Made by a program: the position numbers and the translations under genes. Below are positions 31,732 through 39,681 of a DNA stretch of 39,726 bases, in pieces. The stretch is from Burkholderiales bacterium (lineage in GTDB: Bacteria > Pseudomonadota > Gammaproteobacteria > Burkholderiales > Burkholderiaceae_E): the NCBI GenBank assembly GCA_017307915.1, contig JAFKGG010000382.1, positions 1 to 39,726 of the forward strand. Direction: 5' to 3'. The notes under the pieces are model-generated. The model had not been told where the DNA came from. It was given only the letters and a program-made list of their open reading frames with translations, and ran no database searches. The first letter of the stretch is position 1; every line of letters starts with the position of its first letter.

Positions 31732-32955
31732 ATGCAACATCCACTCGCGGGGCCGCTGACCGGCGTTCGTGTCGTCGAGCTGTCATCGACCGTGGCGGGC
31801 CCGGTCTGCGGGCGTCTGTTCGCGGATTTCGGGGCTGACGTCATCAAGATCGAATCGGCCGACGGCGACGCCGGGCGCAACTTCGGCGACGAGATCGACG
31901 GCATCGGCCTGTACGGCCTGTCCATGCAACGCAACAAGCGGGCGATCGTGCTCGATCTGAAGGCCGATGAAGGCCGGCAACTAGCGCTGCAACTGCTGGA
32001 CAAGGCCGACATCCTGGTCGAGAACTTCCGCCCCGGCGTCCTGGAGCGCCTGGGGTTGGGCCAAGCCGTGCTGGCCGCACGCAATCCCGGCCTCGTAATG
32101 GTGCGGATCAGCGGCTATGGCCAGGACGGCCCCTACAAGGAACGCCCCGGCTATGGCGCGATCTGCGAGGCCGTGGCCGGCGTGCGCCATATGACCGGGG
32201 ATCCCGACCGGCCCCCGGCGCGCTGCGCCTTGCCGACGACCGACTACCTCACCGCGCTGTATGCCGCGTTCGGCGCCATGGCGGCGCTGCACGAGCGAAC
32301 CCGCAGCGGCAAGGGGCAAGTGGTCGACGTGGCGCTGGCCGAATGCGCCTTCACGCAGATGGAAGGCTTCGTGGCAGCCTACGAAAAAACCGGTGTCGTG
32401 CCGATGCGCCAAGGGCCCCGGCTGATGAATACGGCGCCGAACAGCATCTATCCAAGCAAGGACGGCCACTGGATATTGATCGCCGCCAACAACGATGTCA
32501 TCTTCCGGCGCCTGGCCGACTGCATGGACCAGGCATGGCTCGGTCAGGACACTCGCTACGCCACGCAGCGTGCACGCGGCGAACGGGTTGACGAAGTGGA
32601 TGCCTTTATCACTTCATGGACGCTGCAATACACCGCGGCTGACATCCTGCAACGGCTGGGCAGCGCAGACGTACCCTGCGCGCGTGCCAACACTATCGCC
32701 GACATCTTCGCCGATCCGCACTTCGCACAGCGCGACATGCTGCTGCAATTGCCGCATCCGGTCCTCGGATCGGTGACGCTGCCCGGCGTGGTACCGAAAT
32801 TCTCGCGCACGCCGGGCAGGGTGATCCGGACCGGGCCGGAGATCGGCCAGGATACCGTCGACGTGCTCACCGGCGAACTATCGCTTACGCCCGCGCAAGC
32901 GCAGGCGCTGCAGCAGCGAGGCGTGATCGCCCAGCGCCCGGGTAGGGACGGTTAG
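31732..32955 (+). CDS. Family III CoA-transferase (CaiB/BaiF/Frc type)
   Basis: This 407-residue enzyme moves CoA between carboxylic acids through an aspartyl-CoA thioester. The N-terminal GVRVVELSSTVAGPVCGRLF (20 residues) with ADFGADVIKIE, the RNKRAIVLDLK segment and VENFRPGVLERLGLG are typical. D171 in PTTDYLTALYAAFGAMAAL aligns with the catalytic Asp of formyl-CoA transferase. The substrate cannot be read; a dicarboxylate or branched acid whose CoA ester is then processed by the neighbouring carboxylase is a reasonable inference. The ATG at 31732 has AAAGGG upstream. It leads the plus-strand arm of the divergent cluster and is followed by the GntR regulator after 67 bases. Confidence 0.92.
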   Translation: MQHPLAGPLTGVRVVELSSTVAGPVCGRLFADFGADVIKIESADGDAGRNFGDEIDGIGLYGLSMQRNKRAIVLDLKADEGRQLALQLLDKADILVENFRPGVLERLGLGQAVLAARNPGLVMVRISGYGQDGPYKERPGYGAICEAVAGVRHMTGDPDRPPARCALPTTDYLTALYAAFGAMAALHERTRSGKGQVVDVALAECAFTQMEGFVAAYEKTGVVPMRQGPRLMNTAPNSIYPSKDGHWILIAANNDVIFRRLADCMDQAWLGQDTRYATQRARGERVDEVDAFITSWTLQYTAADILQRLGSADVPCARANTIADIFADPHFAQRDMLLQLPHPVLGSVTLPGVVPKFSRTPGRVIRTGPEIGQDTVDVLTGELSLTPAQAQALQQRGVIAQRPGRDG

Positions 32956-33022
32956 AATCCGCAGGCTGCGCCCATTGCCCGCCGGTGCAGCCACGCAGCC
33001 GTTGCCTACCTTCGTGTATTCC

Positions 33023-33721
33023 ATGGAAAAGCCCTCCCCGACCCGCCGTGCGTTGAAAACCCGGAGCCGGCCATCGACCGTTCCGGAGCAGATCGCCGCC
33101 GAGGTCAACGCGGCGGTCATGCGCGGGGAATACCTGCCCGGCGATCCGATACGCGAGCAGGAGTTGGCCGATGCGTTTTCGGTCAGCCGCGGGCCGGTGC
33201 GCGAGGCGCTGCGTATCCTGGAAAAAACCGGCGTCGTCACGATCGTGCCGCTCAAGGGCGCGCACGTCACGCGCATCAGCAAGGAAGAACTCGATCGCTT
33301 CTTCGAGATCCGCCGCGCGCTCGTTCCGCTGTTGCCGCGCTACCTGCTCGAGCGCAACGTCGAGGTGATCGAATCGCTCGAGCACTACGTCGACCGGCTG
33401 CTGTCACTGGCCGAAAACGAATCGACGCACGGCTGGGATGCCTACGTGCAGACGGTCTATGACCTCAATCGCGCGATGTGCGAGGCCTGCCGGAACCCGC
33501 AGCTCGAAAACATCTGGATGACCATCTTCGACCAGACCGCCAGGTATACGCGGCTGGGATTGCGGGATCCGGCAAGGCGTGCCGCCTCCGCCAAAGGCTG
33601 GAAGGCTCTCATGCAGGCGCTCAAGCTGCGCGATGACGACGAGGCAACGGCCCTGCTGCGCGGCCTGATCAGCGCATCGCGGCGAGCCGCGATCGCCATG
33701 ATGGATAGCGAGCCCGGCTGA
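33023..33721 (+). CDS. GntR-family transcriptional regulator, FCD (FadR-like) subfamily
   Basis: The 232-residue regulator has an N-terminal winged helix (residues about 13-80: VPEQIAAEVNAAVMRGEYLPG, shortened here to VPEQIAAEVNAAVMRGEY, then REQELADAFSVSRGPVREAL, the GntR recognition signature) and a C-terminal helical FCD ligand-binding domain. In this subfamily effectors are usually carboxylic acids or acyl-CoAs. The ATG at 33023 lacks a clear ribosome-binding site; GTG at 33014 and TTG at 32975 are in-frame alternatives. Sitting behind the CoA-transferase, it is the obvious candidate to bind the two ATTGT-N2-ACAA sites at 31554 and 31633. Its stop lies inside a stem-loop. Confidence 0.93.
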   Translation: MEKPSPTRRALKTRSRPSTVPEQIAAEVNAAVMRGEYLPGDPIREQELADAFSVSRGPVREALRILEKTGVVTIVPLKGAHVTRISKEELDRFFEIRRALVPLLPRYLLERNVEVIESLEHYVDRLLSLAENESTHGWDAYVQTVYDLNRAMCEACRNPQLENIWMTIFDQTARYTRLGLRDPARRAASAKGWKALMQALKLRDDDEATALLRGLISASRRAAIAMMDSEPG

Positions 33722-33729
33722 ACCGGGCT
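33711..33729. terminator. Stem-loop enclosing the GntR gene stop codon
   Basis: AGCCCGG (33711-33717) pairs perfectly with CCGGGCT (33723-33729); the 5-base loop CTGAA contains most of the stop codon TGA (33719-33721). It separates the GntR gene from the convergent dehydrogenase stop 15 bases further on. No T-run is present. Confidence 0.45.
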
Positions 33730-33743
33730 GCCGACCGCCGCAC

Positions 33744-34934
33744 TCAGACTGCGGCAAACCTCGCCAGGTGATGATCCACGTCACCGAACTGCTGCGCGAT
33801 CATCGTCAGCCGCTTGAAGGTGTGCGCCACCTTCATCTCGATCGTCATGCCCATGCCGCCGTGCAGTTGGATCGCCTCCTGCCCGACATGGCGCGCCGCC
33901 TCGCCGACCTTGACCTTGGCCGCCGATACGAAGCGCTTGCGTTCCGCCTCGCTCAGTTCGCCGCGCGCGGCGGCATCGATCCTGGCGCAGGCCAGCGTGG
34001 AAATCGAGCGCGCCTGCTCGGCGCTGATCGTCATGTCGACCATTCGATGCTGCAGCGCCTGGAACGAGCCGATCGGCACGCCGAACTGGCGGCGCGTCTT
34101 CAGGTATTCCAGCGTCGCGGCGTTGGCCGAGCGCATCGCACCGACCGCTTCGCAGCATTGCAGTACGGTGGCGAAATCCACCGCTTCTTCGATCAGCGGC
34201 AACGCGGCGCCCGCTTGCACGGCGCCCGTTTGCACGGCGCCCGCTTGCGCAGCGCCTACTCCACCAAGCAGCGCATCATTGTCGACCGCGACACCGTCCA
34301 GCACCACGTCGGCAGCACGTAGGCCGTCGATGGTGCGATAGCTGTTCACGCTCAGACCCGCCGCCTTGGCATCGACGATGAACAGGTTCAGGCCCTGCAC
34401 GTCATCGACGTCGCCCGCGCTGCGTGCCGACACGATCAGCTTATCGGCCATCGGTGCGTGCAGCACCACTTCCTTTTCGCCATCGAGCACCCAGCCATTG
34501 CCGCGCCGCTGCGCGCGGGTTGCAACACGCGCCAGCTCATAACGCGCGCCGCGATCCAGATGCGCGAAAGCCAGCTTCAGCGAACCATCGATGACGCCGG
34601 GCAGCAGCGCCTGTCGCTGCGCCGCCGAACCCGCGCGCGCCAGCAGCCGCCCGGCCAAGCCGACCGTGCTGACAAAAGGCTCGACCACCAGCGCGGCGCC
34701 GATCGCCTCCATCACCGCCATCAGATCCATCGCACCGCCGCCGAAGCCGCCGTCCTCGGCCGCAAACGGCAGCGACAGCAGCCCCATGTCGGCGAACTGG
34801 CGCCAGACCTCGTCGCTGTAGCCGGCGGCCGACGCGACGATGCCTTGGCGCGCCTCGAAGTCATAGGTCTTGTCGAGCAGCTTGCCGATGCTGTCGGCCA
34901 GCAATTGCTGTTCTTCGCTGTATTGAAAGTCCAT
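33744..34934 (-). CDS. Acyl-CoA dehydrogenase, small/degenerate subunit (PimD-like)
   Basis: This 396-residue flavoprotein has the acyl-CoA dehydrogenase fold: an N-terminal helical domain (MDFQYSEEQQLLADSIGKLL, 20 residues), a central beta-domain lacking the usual YSEPxxGSD signature, and a C-terminal domain with RRQFGVPIGSFQALQHR and QEAIQLHGGMGMT. It has neither the YEGT-type catalytic Glu at the C-terminus nor the alternative ERL-type Glu, and ends soon after FKRLTMIAQQFGD. It is therefore probably the non-catalytic partner of the dehydrogenase encoded 15 bases upstream, as in PimC/PimD-type or steroid-degradation heterotetramers. Residues 227-244 are an Ala/Gly/Gln repeat from a 15-bp DNA tandem. 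The substrate is unknown. Confidence 0.88.
   Translation of the reverse strand: MDFQYSEEQQLLADSIGKLLDKTYDFEARQGIVASAAGYSDEVWRQFADMGLLSLPFAAEDGGFGGGAMDLMAVMEAIGAALVVEPFVSTVGLAGRLLARAGSAAQRQALLPGVIDGSLKLAFAHLDRGARYELARVATRAQRRGNGWVLDGEKEVVLHAPMADKLIVSARSAGDVDDVQGLNLFIVDAKAAGLSVNSYRTIDGLRAADVVLDGVAVDNDALLGGVGAAQAGAVQTGAVQAGAALPLIEEAVDFATVLQCCEAVGAMRSANAATLEYLKTRRQFGVPIGSFQALQHRMVDMTISAEQARSISTLACARIDAAARGELSEAERKRFVSAAKVKVGEAARHVGQEAIQLHGGMGMTIEMKVAHTFKRLTMIAQQFGDVDHHLARFAAV
34206..34250. repeat. Three 15-bp tandem repeats inside the dehydrogenase small-subunit gene
   Basis: Units at 34206-34220, 34221-34235 and 34236-34250 share the form GGCGCCCGYTTGCRC, differing at one or two positions. They keep frame and encode the repeated peptide AGAVQ/TGAVQ in a surface loop ahead of the C-terminal domain. 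Unit count may vary between strains by slippage. Confidence 0.85.
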
Positions 34935-34949
34935 GATCGGCGTTCCCTG

Positions 34950-36131
34950 TCAGAGCCCGAGGTCCGCTTTCGCGATGATGTTGCGCTGGATCTCGTTGGA
35001 GCCCGCGTAGATCGAGGTCTTGCGATAGTTGAAGTAACGCGGCGCAATCGCCGCCATGAACGCATCGAACTCGCGGCTATAGTCGATCTTCTTGAAACGC
35101 TGCGCCTGCGGGCCGGCCGTCACCATCAGCAGCTCGGTGATCATCTGCTGGATCTCGGTGCCACGGATCTTCAGCATCGATACGTTGGCGCCGATGCGGC
35201 CGGTACGCTGCATCTCGTCGACGAAGCGCAGGTTGGTGATCTCCAGCGCCATCAGCTCGATCTCGACGCGCGACAAGCGATCACGAAAGCGCGGGTCATC
35301 GAGCAGCGTGCCGCTGCCCTGCCGCGTTTCACCGGCGATCTGCCTGAGCTTGGCCAGCTCGCGCTTGGATTGTCCGATGCGGCCGGTGTTCAGGCGCTCG
35401 TGGCCGAGCAGATACTTGGCCACCGTCCAACCCTGGTTCTCCTTGAACACCAGATTCTCGACCGGCACCTTGACGTCGTCGAAGAACACTTCGTTCACTT
35501 CGTGCCCTTCGTCGAGCAGGATCAGCGGCCGCACCGTGATGCCCGGCGTTTTCATGTCGATCAGCAGGAAGCTGATGCCTTCCTGCTTCTTCGGCGACGA
35601 ATTGTCGGTGCGCACCAGGCAGAAGATCCAATCGCCGTAGTGGCCCAGCGTGGTCCAGATCTTTTGGCCGTTGACGAGGTAGTGATCGCCACGACGCTCG
35701 GCGCGCGTCTTGAGCGAGGCCAGGTCGGAACCCGAGCCCGGCTCGGAATAGCCCTGGCACCAGAAATCGTCGCAGTGATAGATGCGCGGCAAGAAGCGCT
35801 GCTTCTGCGCGTCGCTGCCGAAGGCCAGCAGCACCGAAGCGCACATCGTCAGCCCGAACGGCGCCAGCGGCGGCGCGCCGGCATACGCGTATTCTTCCTC
35901 GAAGATGTAGCGCTGCACCGGCGTCCAGTCGGTGCCGCCCCATTCCTTGGGCCAGCTCGGCGCCACCCAGCCCTTGGCGGCCAGAATCTTGTGCCAGCGC
36001 ACCAGGTCTTCCTTGCTCAGCTCTTCATAGTTGAGCACCTTGCTGCGCAGGTCGGCGGGAATGTTCGCGTCCAACCAGTGCCGCACCTCCTCGCGAAAGG
36101 CGAGTTCGGCGGCCGTGTAGTTCAGGTCCAT
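34950..36131 (-). CDS. Acyl-CoA dehydrogenase, large/catalytic subunit (PimC-like)
   Basis: The 393-residue FAD enzyme introduces a 2,3-double bond into an acyl-CoA. It has MDLNYTAAELAFREEVRHWL (20 residues), the FAD/substrate signature GYSEPGSGSDLASLKTRAE (around 128-146), WTTLGHYGDW, and the C-terminal IYAGSNEIQRNIIAK. At the usual catalytic position it has YAGS (375-378) without Glu. E245 in GHERLNTGR aligns with the alternative catalytic Glu of isovaleryl- and long-chain-type dehydrogenases. Phrases match enzymes annotated as pimeloyl-CoA dehydrogenase large subunit, but that substrate is unproven. The ATG at 36131 follows a GGAG. The small-subunit gene begins 15 bases after its stop. Confidence 0.9.
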   Translation of the reverse strand: MDLNYTAAELAFREEVRHWLDANIPADLRSKVLNYEELSKEDLVRWHKILAAKGWVAPSWPKEWGGTDWTPVQRYIFEEEYAYAGAPPLAPFGLTMCASVLLAFGSDAQKQRFLPRIYHCDDFWCQGYSEPGSGSDLASLKTRAERRGDHYLVNGQKIWTTLGHYGDWIFCLVRTDNSSPKKQEGISFLLIDMKTPGITVRPLILLDEGHEVNEVFFDDVKVPVENLVFKENQGWTVAKYLLGHERLNTGRIGQSKRELAKLRQIAGETRQGSGTLLDDPRFRDRLSRVEIELMALEITNLRFVDEMQRTGRIGANVSMLKIRGTEIQQMITELLMVTAGPQAQRFKKIDYSREFDAFMAAIAPRYFNYRKTSIYAGSNEIQRNIIAKADLGL

Positions 36132-36284
36132 GGGAGTCTCCGAGAGCGTCTTCACCGCGTCGCGGGCCGGGCGGCAAACGAGCAGCCGCCGCGCGCCGGC
36201 AGCCGATGGCTGCTGCCAGTTTATCGCAAGGGTCGATGCCGCCGAACGCGGCGCGGAGATCCGTCAGCGGGAGCGGACGATCCG

Positions 36285-37304
36285 TCAGTTCGCCCTGGGC
36301 GGATGGTGCGTGCGCCCGGCGAAGGATTCGGGCTCGTCGAACAGGTCTCTGGGCACCATGGAGCCATCCGGCGTCACCGCCGTGGCGGATAAGGTCTGGC
36401 CGCGGCCCCTGGGGCGTAACGCACTCGTCCTGGCGGCCGTCTCGTCGGCGTTGCGCGATTGCGCCGAGGCCATCGAGGCAGACGGCTCGGCGCGCGAACC
36501 CGGCGGCGGATTGAGCAGCTCGGGGCCGTCCTTGCGATTCGGGGAATGGCGCGGCCGCGGCGCCTCGCCGGCCGGCGGTACCGGCGCGGTCGGTGGCGAC
36601 AGCGATGGCGCGGCAGGTGCCGCGGGCGCAACAGGGATCGATGGCGCGGCCGGCGCCAGTGCCGCGACATAGACGGTCTGCCCGGCCGGCACCTCCAGCT
36701 CACCCACGGCCTGGTTGCTGACCACGACACGTCCCTGAAGTACCGACAAGGTCAGGCCCGGGCGTTCATCGGCCGTGCAGCCGGCGCCCTGGCAATCCGA
36801 TTCGCGCGCGATGAACTCGGTGCCGCGCACGCCGATCGTTGCGGTCGGTGTCGTCATCCGGAAGTTGGCCGGGTCGCGCTTGCCAATGGCGCCGGTCACG
36901 ACGCGCACGGCGCCGCGCACCAGCTTCAGAAAGCTGCGCTGCTGCTGTTCCTCGAAGCGATACGAGGCCACCTGGAACTCGGAGCGCGGCTCGATCGCCA
37001 CCAGCCCGCCATCCATCATCCGAAGCTGCACCCGCGCCTGCGCCGCGGTGCGCAGGACGTCACCGCTGCGCACCGACTCGCCGATCTTGATCGGCGTCGA
37101 CAGCGCACCATCGCGCAGCAACATCGTTTCGCCTTCGGCGCTGGTGACCTGGCCGGCTTCGGGCGGCCGCTGCTGTGCCTGCGCCTGCTGCGCTCCGCAG
37201 ACGGCGGCCGCAACCAGCAGCACGCCGGCCAGCAGCCGGCAGCCGGTACGGAAACCACGACCGGCCAGGGAAACTGGCGTGAAAGACGGAAACTGGATCG
37301 GCAT
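36285..37304 (-). CDS. FecR-domain periplasmic protein with Pro/Ala-rich tail
   Basis: The 339-residue precursor has a signal peptide (hydrophobic 24-37, likely cleavage near AQAQQ at 41-45) and a FecR domain (about 60-215): EGETMLLRDGALSTPIKIGE (20 residues), SVRSGDVLRTAAQARVQLR, TPTATIGVRGTEFIAR, and LSVLQGRVVVSN. C171 and C176 may form a disulfide. A Pro/Ala-rich stretch (216-250) and an Arg/Ser/Pro-rich tail follow, with no beta-barrel or LysM. Unlike FecR sensors of ECF sigma systems it has no N-terminal anti-sigma domain and no sigma factor neighbour, so it is of the stand-alone secreted type of unknown role. The start at 37304 was chosen to place the signal peptide; no strong ribosome-binding site supports it. 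Confidence 0.82.
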   Translation of the reverse strand: MPIQFPSFTPVSLAGRGFRTGCRLLAGVLLVAAAVCGAQQAQAQQRPPEAGQVTSAEGETMLLRDGALSTPIKIGESVRSGDVLRTAAQARVQLRMMDGGLVAIEPRSEFQVASYRFEEQQQRSFLKLVRGAVRVVTGAIGKRDPANFRMTTPTATIGVRGTEFIARESDCQGAGCTADERPGLTLSVLQGRVVVSNQAVGELEVPAGQTVYVAALAPAAPSIPVAPAAPAAPSLSPPTAPVPPAGEAPRPRHSPNRKDGPELLNPPPGSRAEPSASMASAQSRNADETAARTSALRPRGRGQTLSATAVTPDGSMVPRDLFDEPESFAGRTHHPPRAN

Positions 37305-37607
37305 CGGAATGAGAGTGAGCCGACCAACCGGCTCTTCATGGCACTTTTCGAACCCTTCGTAAGTTCTATCGGCTGCCACAGACAATTCTTCTGACCGTCC
37401 ATCGCGGCTGGGGTGCCGCTCGTGCCCTCATAGAGGGATCTGGCCGCCCGACGGCGCTGATGCGTCTGATGGGCCGCACCTGCCGCGGATCAACGGCGTG
37501 CAGCCCGCACGCGCCAATGCCCTGCCGCCGCACGCTTTGATTGCGAATTCTTCTCGTTTGAATTACCGTCTGCCCCATCCGCTTCGCTTCATTCCACGAA
37601 AGACGCC
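37305..37607. other. 303-base divergent intergenic region, FecR protein / iron-binding protein
   Basis: The FecR-side half has no clear promoter; TTGTCT (about 37390 on the minus strand) lacks a well-spaced -10. A small CCCTC-ATA-GAGGG stem (37425-37437) is present. The right-hand end becomes AT-richer and carries the Fur-box-like site and a probable promoter for the iron-binding protein. I see no RNA gene or small open frame worth calling. Confidence 0.5.
37537..37563 (+). promoter_or_regulatory. Fur-box-like site over the promoter of the iron-binding protein gene
   Basis: TGCGAATTCTTCTCGTTTG (37542-37560) matches the 7-1-7 Fur consensus TGATAAT-N-ATTATCA at 9 of 14 positions. It covers the gap between TTGATT (37537-37542) and TTGAAT (37558-37563), a possible -35/-10 pair with a 15-base spacer. 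The position before a ferric-iron binding protein supports a repressor site. Confidence 0.42.
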
Positions 37608-38648
37608 ATGAAAGCCATCTTCGCTTCAACGCTGCTGGCCGCCGGCCTGGCTGCGCTGGTTCCGTACGCCGCCGCGCAGGAAAAAGTGCTGAACCTGTAC
37701 TCCGCCCGCCATTACGACACCGACCAGGCGCTGTACAACGATTTCACCCAGCGCACCGGCATCAAGATCAACCGCATCGAAGCCGGCGATGAAGCGCTGC
37801 TCGAACGCCTGCGCACCGAAGGCCGCAACAGCCCGGCCGACGTGCTGATGGTGGTCGACGCAGCCCGGCTGTGGAAGGCGCAGATCGAAGGCCTGTTCCA
37901 GCCGGTGAAATCAGCCGTGCTCGAGTCGCGCATCCCCGCCCACCTGCGCGGCAAGGATGACGGCGCCGGCAGCGAGTGGTTCGCTTTCTCCAAGCGGGCG
38001 CGCGTCATCGTCTACAACAAGGCCAACGTCGCGCCGGCGCTGGTGCAGAATTATCAGGATCTGGCCCGGCCCGAACTGAAGGGCAAGGTCTGCACACGCT
38101 CGGGCGCACATCCCTACATGCTGTCACTGATCGGCGCAATGTCCGAGCACCTGGGCGAACAGAAAGCCGAAGAGTGGGCCCGCGGCGTAGTCGGCAACTT
38201 CGCGCGCCGGCCGCGCGGCGGCGACACCGACCAGATCAAGGCAGTCGCCACCGGCGAATGCGGCGTGGCGCTGACCAATACTTACTACCTGGCGCGGCTG
38301 ATGCGTTCCAACAAACCTGAAGACAAGGACGTCGTCGCCAAGGTCGGCATGATCTGGCCGAACCAGAAGAGCTGGGGCACCCACATCAACATTTCGGGTG
38401 CCGGCGTCGCCAAGCATGCGCCAAACCGCGCCGCTGCCGTGCAGTTCCTCGAATACCTGGCCAGCAACTCGGCACAGATCTACTTCTCCAACGGCAACAA
38501 CGAATGGCCGGTGGTGGCCAGCGTCAATGCCCGCAACCCGGCGCTGGAAGCCATGGGTCCGTTCAAGGCCGATACGCTGTCGCTGGCTTCGGTGGGCCGC
38601 GCGCAGGTCAACGCCACGCGCATCATCGATCGCAGCGGCTGGCGTTGA
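37608..38648 (+). CDS. Ferric-iron ABC transporter substrate-binding protein (FbpA/FutA family)
   Basis: This 346-residue periplasmic protein binds Fe(3+). A signal peptide ends near AAA-QEKV (residues 21-27). The mature protein starts LNLYSARHYDTDQALYNDF, with the YSxRHY phrase of FutA/FbpA proteins, and contains the tandem metal-ligand tyrosines Y226-Y227 in LTNTYYLARL. WPNQKSWGTHINISGAGVAK (20 residues) and NNEWPVV are conserved in the family. The start ATG at 37608 has ACGAAAG upstream. The permease and ATPase genes that normally follow (fbpB, fbpC) are absent, so the protein must use a transporter encoded elsewhere. A Fur-like site precedes it. Confidence 0.92.
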   Translation: MKAIFASTLLAAGLAALVPYAAAQEKVLNLYSARHYDTDQALYNDFTQRTGIKINRIEAGDEALLERLRTEGRNSPADVLMVVDAARLWKAQIEGLFQPVKSAVLESRIPAHLRGKDDGAGSEWFAFSKRARVIVYNKANVAPALVQNYQDLARPELKGKVCTRSGAHPYMLSLIGAMSEHLGEQKAEEWARGVVGNFARRPRGGDTDQIKAVATGECGVALTNTYYLARLMRSNKPEDKDVVAKVGMIWPNQKSWGTHINISGAGVAKHAPNRAAAVQFLEYLASNSAQIYFSNGNNEWPVVASVNARNPALEAMGPFKADTLSLASVGRAQVNATRIIDRSGWR

Positions 38649-38694
38649 TCGTCGATGAAACCGGGCATGCTCAAAGAGAGGCGGCGCTAACCCG

Positions 38695-39036
38695 TCACGG
38701 CTTGCCCACTGTGCGCCTGGGCAGCTTGGCCTTCGGCATCGGCAGCGCCTGCGCGGTCGTCAGCAGCAGGCGCTGCAACAGCGCGCGGTCATCGATCTCT
38801 TCGCCAAGCCGGAAATGCGGCTTGCCGCGCGGGTAGAACGGCCGCGCATCGACGCGATCGAGCAAGGCGCGCCCCGCATCAGTGGGTTTCAGATAAAGCT
38901 GGTTGTCGCAGACGAAGGCAACCACCTTGCCGTCGAGATACAGCGCGTACTCGCCGAACATCTTGCGAAACGACATCCGCCCGGCCAGACCGGCCTGGTC
39001 GCAGACGTATTCGACGTAGTTCAAGTCCGAGGCCAT
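38695..39036 (-). CDS. TfoX/Sxy N-terminal domain protein
   Basis: The 113-residue product is a stand-alone TfoX_N domain: YVEYVCDQAGLAGRMSFRKM (20 residues), then FGEYALYLDGKVVAFVCDNQ (20 residues), LYLKPTDAGRALL and PHFRLGEEIDDRALL. Full-length TfoX/Sxy competence regulators are about twice as long and carry a second, C-terminal domain, which is missing here. Single-domain members are widespread and of unknown role, so a competence function should not be assumed. The ATG at 39036 starts 12 bases after the PaiB-like gene, suggesting an operon. Confidence 0.9.
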   Translation of the reverse strand: MASDLNYVEYVCDQAGLAGRMSFRKMFGEYALYLDGKVVAFVCDNQLYLKPTDAGRALLDRVDARPFYPRGKPHFRLGEEIDDRALLQRLLLTTAQALPMPKAKLPRRTVGKP

Positions 39037-39048
39037 GGTGCTTGCGCT

Positions 39049-39681
39049 TCAGTCCAGCCGCTGCACCAGTTCGGCCATCGCCAGCGCATCGGCACTCCCC
39101 AGCGCCTGCAAGCCGCGCACCACACCAGCGCGGTTCTGCGCCGGCTGGTTCTGGCTGACCTTCCATTTGCCGATGCAGCGTGTGATGACGAGCTCGATGC
39201 CGACGATCGCCTTGAGTAGCTGCTCGACATAGTCTGCCGGCGCGTCAGCCACGTGCCAGGGCTGCGCGAATGCCGCCTCGTTGTGCACCGTCAGCGCTTC
39301 GAGCTGAGTACGCAGCCAGCTAGCATCGTCAACCACGCGCAGCTTGCCGTAGACATGCGCCACCGCATAGTTCCAGGTCGGCACCACCTTGCCGGTCTCG
39401 GCCTTGGTCGCATACCACGACGGCGTCACGTAGGCATCAGGGCCATGAAAGATGGCCAGCGTCTCGACCTCGGCATCGAAGTCGCGCCATATCGGATTGG
39501 CGCGCGCTACGTGGCCGCGCAGGATACCCAGCGGCGCCGGCTCATCGACCAGATGCAGCGGCACGTGATTGGCGTTCAGGCCGCTCGCCGACCAGGTGAC
39601 CAGCGTAGCCAGCGGCCGCGCACGCATCAACGCATGAAGGACATCGATTCGCGGTTCGTCGAAGTGCTTGGGCACGTACAT
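39049..39681 (-). CDS. FMN-binding negative transcriptional regulator (PaiB family)
   Basis: The 210-residue product matches the PaiB family: MYVPKHFDEPRIDVLHALMR (20 residues), the split-barrel segment PLATLVTWSASGLNANHVPL (20 residues), GHVARANPIWRD, AIFHGPDAYVTPSWYATK and VPTWNYAVAHVYG. PaiB of Bacillus is linked to control of sporulation and protease genes, but the family fold is an FMN-binding flavin reductase-like barrel, and many members may be enzymes. The start ATG at 39681 is 45 bases from the window end. The TfoX-N gene follows by 12 bases. Confidence 0.93.
   Translation of the reverse strand: MYVPKHFDEPRIDVLHALMRARPLATLVTWSASGLNANHVPLHLVDEPAPLGILRGHVARANPIWRDFDAEVETLAIFHGPDAYVTPSWYATKAETGKVVPTWNYAVAHVYGKLRVVDDASWLRTQLEALTVHNEAAFAQPWHVADAPADYVEQLLKAIVGIELVITRCIGKWKVSQNQPAQNRAGVVRGLQALGSADALAMAELVQRLD

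Noticed and set aside
31552-31740. Small minus-strand frame of 62 codons in the AT-rich divergent region, with a hydrophobic end
   Set aside because: It covers the promoters and operators, has no ribosome-binding site, and its hydrophobic residues follow from local AT-richness.
34206-34250. Short repeats considered as a CRISPR or attachment-site remnant
   Set aside because: Units are contiguous, have no spacers, keep frame inside a real gene, and occur nowhere else that I noticed.
33744-36131. Assigning pimC/pimD as gene symbols
   Set aside because: Wording resembles proteins with that label, but no other pimelate gene is nearby and the substrate cannot be read from sequence.
36199-36213. 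GCAGCC-GAT-GGCTGC stem in the leader of the large dehydrogenase gene as a riboswitch or operator
   Set aside because: A 6-bp stem with a 3-base loop is expected by chance in such GC-rich DNA and nothing else supports a regulatory role.
38695-39036. Calling the TfoX-N protein a competence regulator
   Set aside because: Only the N-terminal domain is present and no competence gene is near; a neutral domain name is safer.
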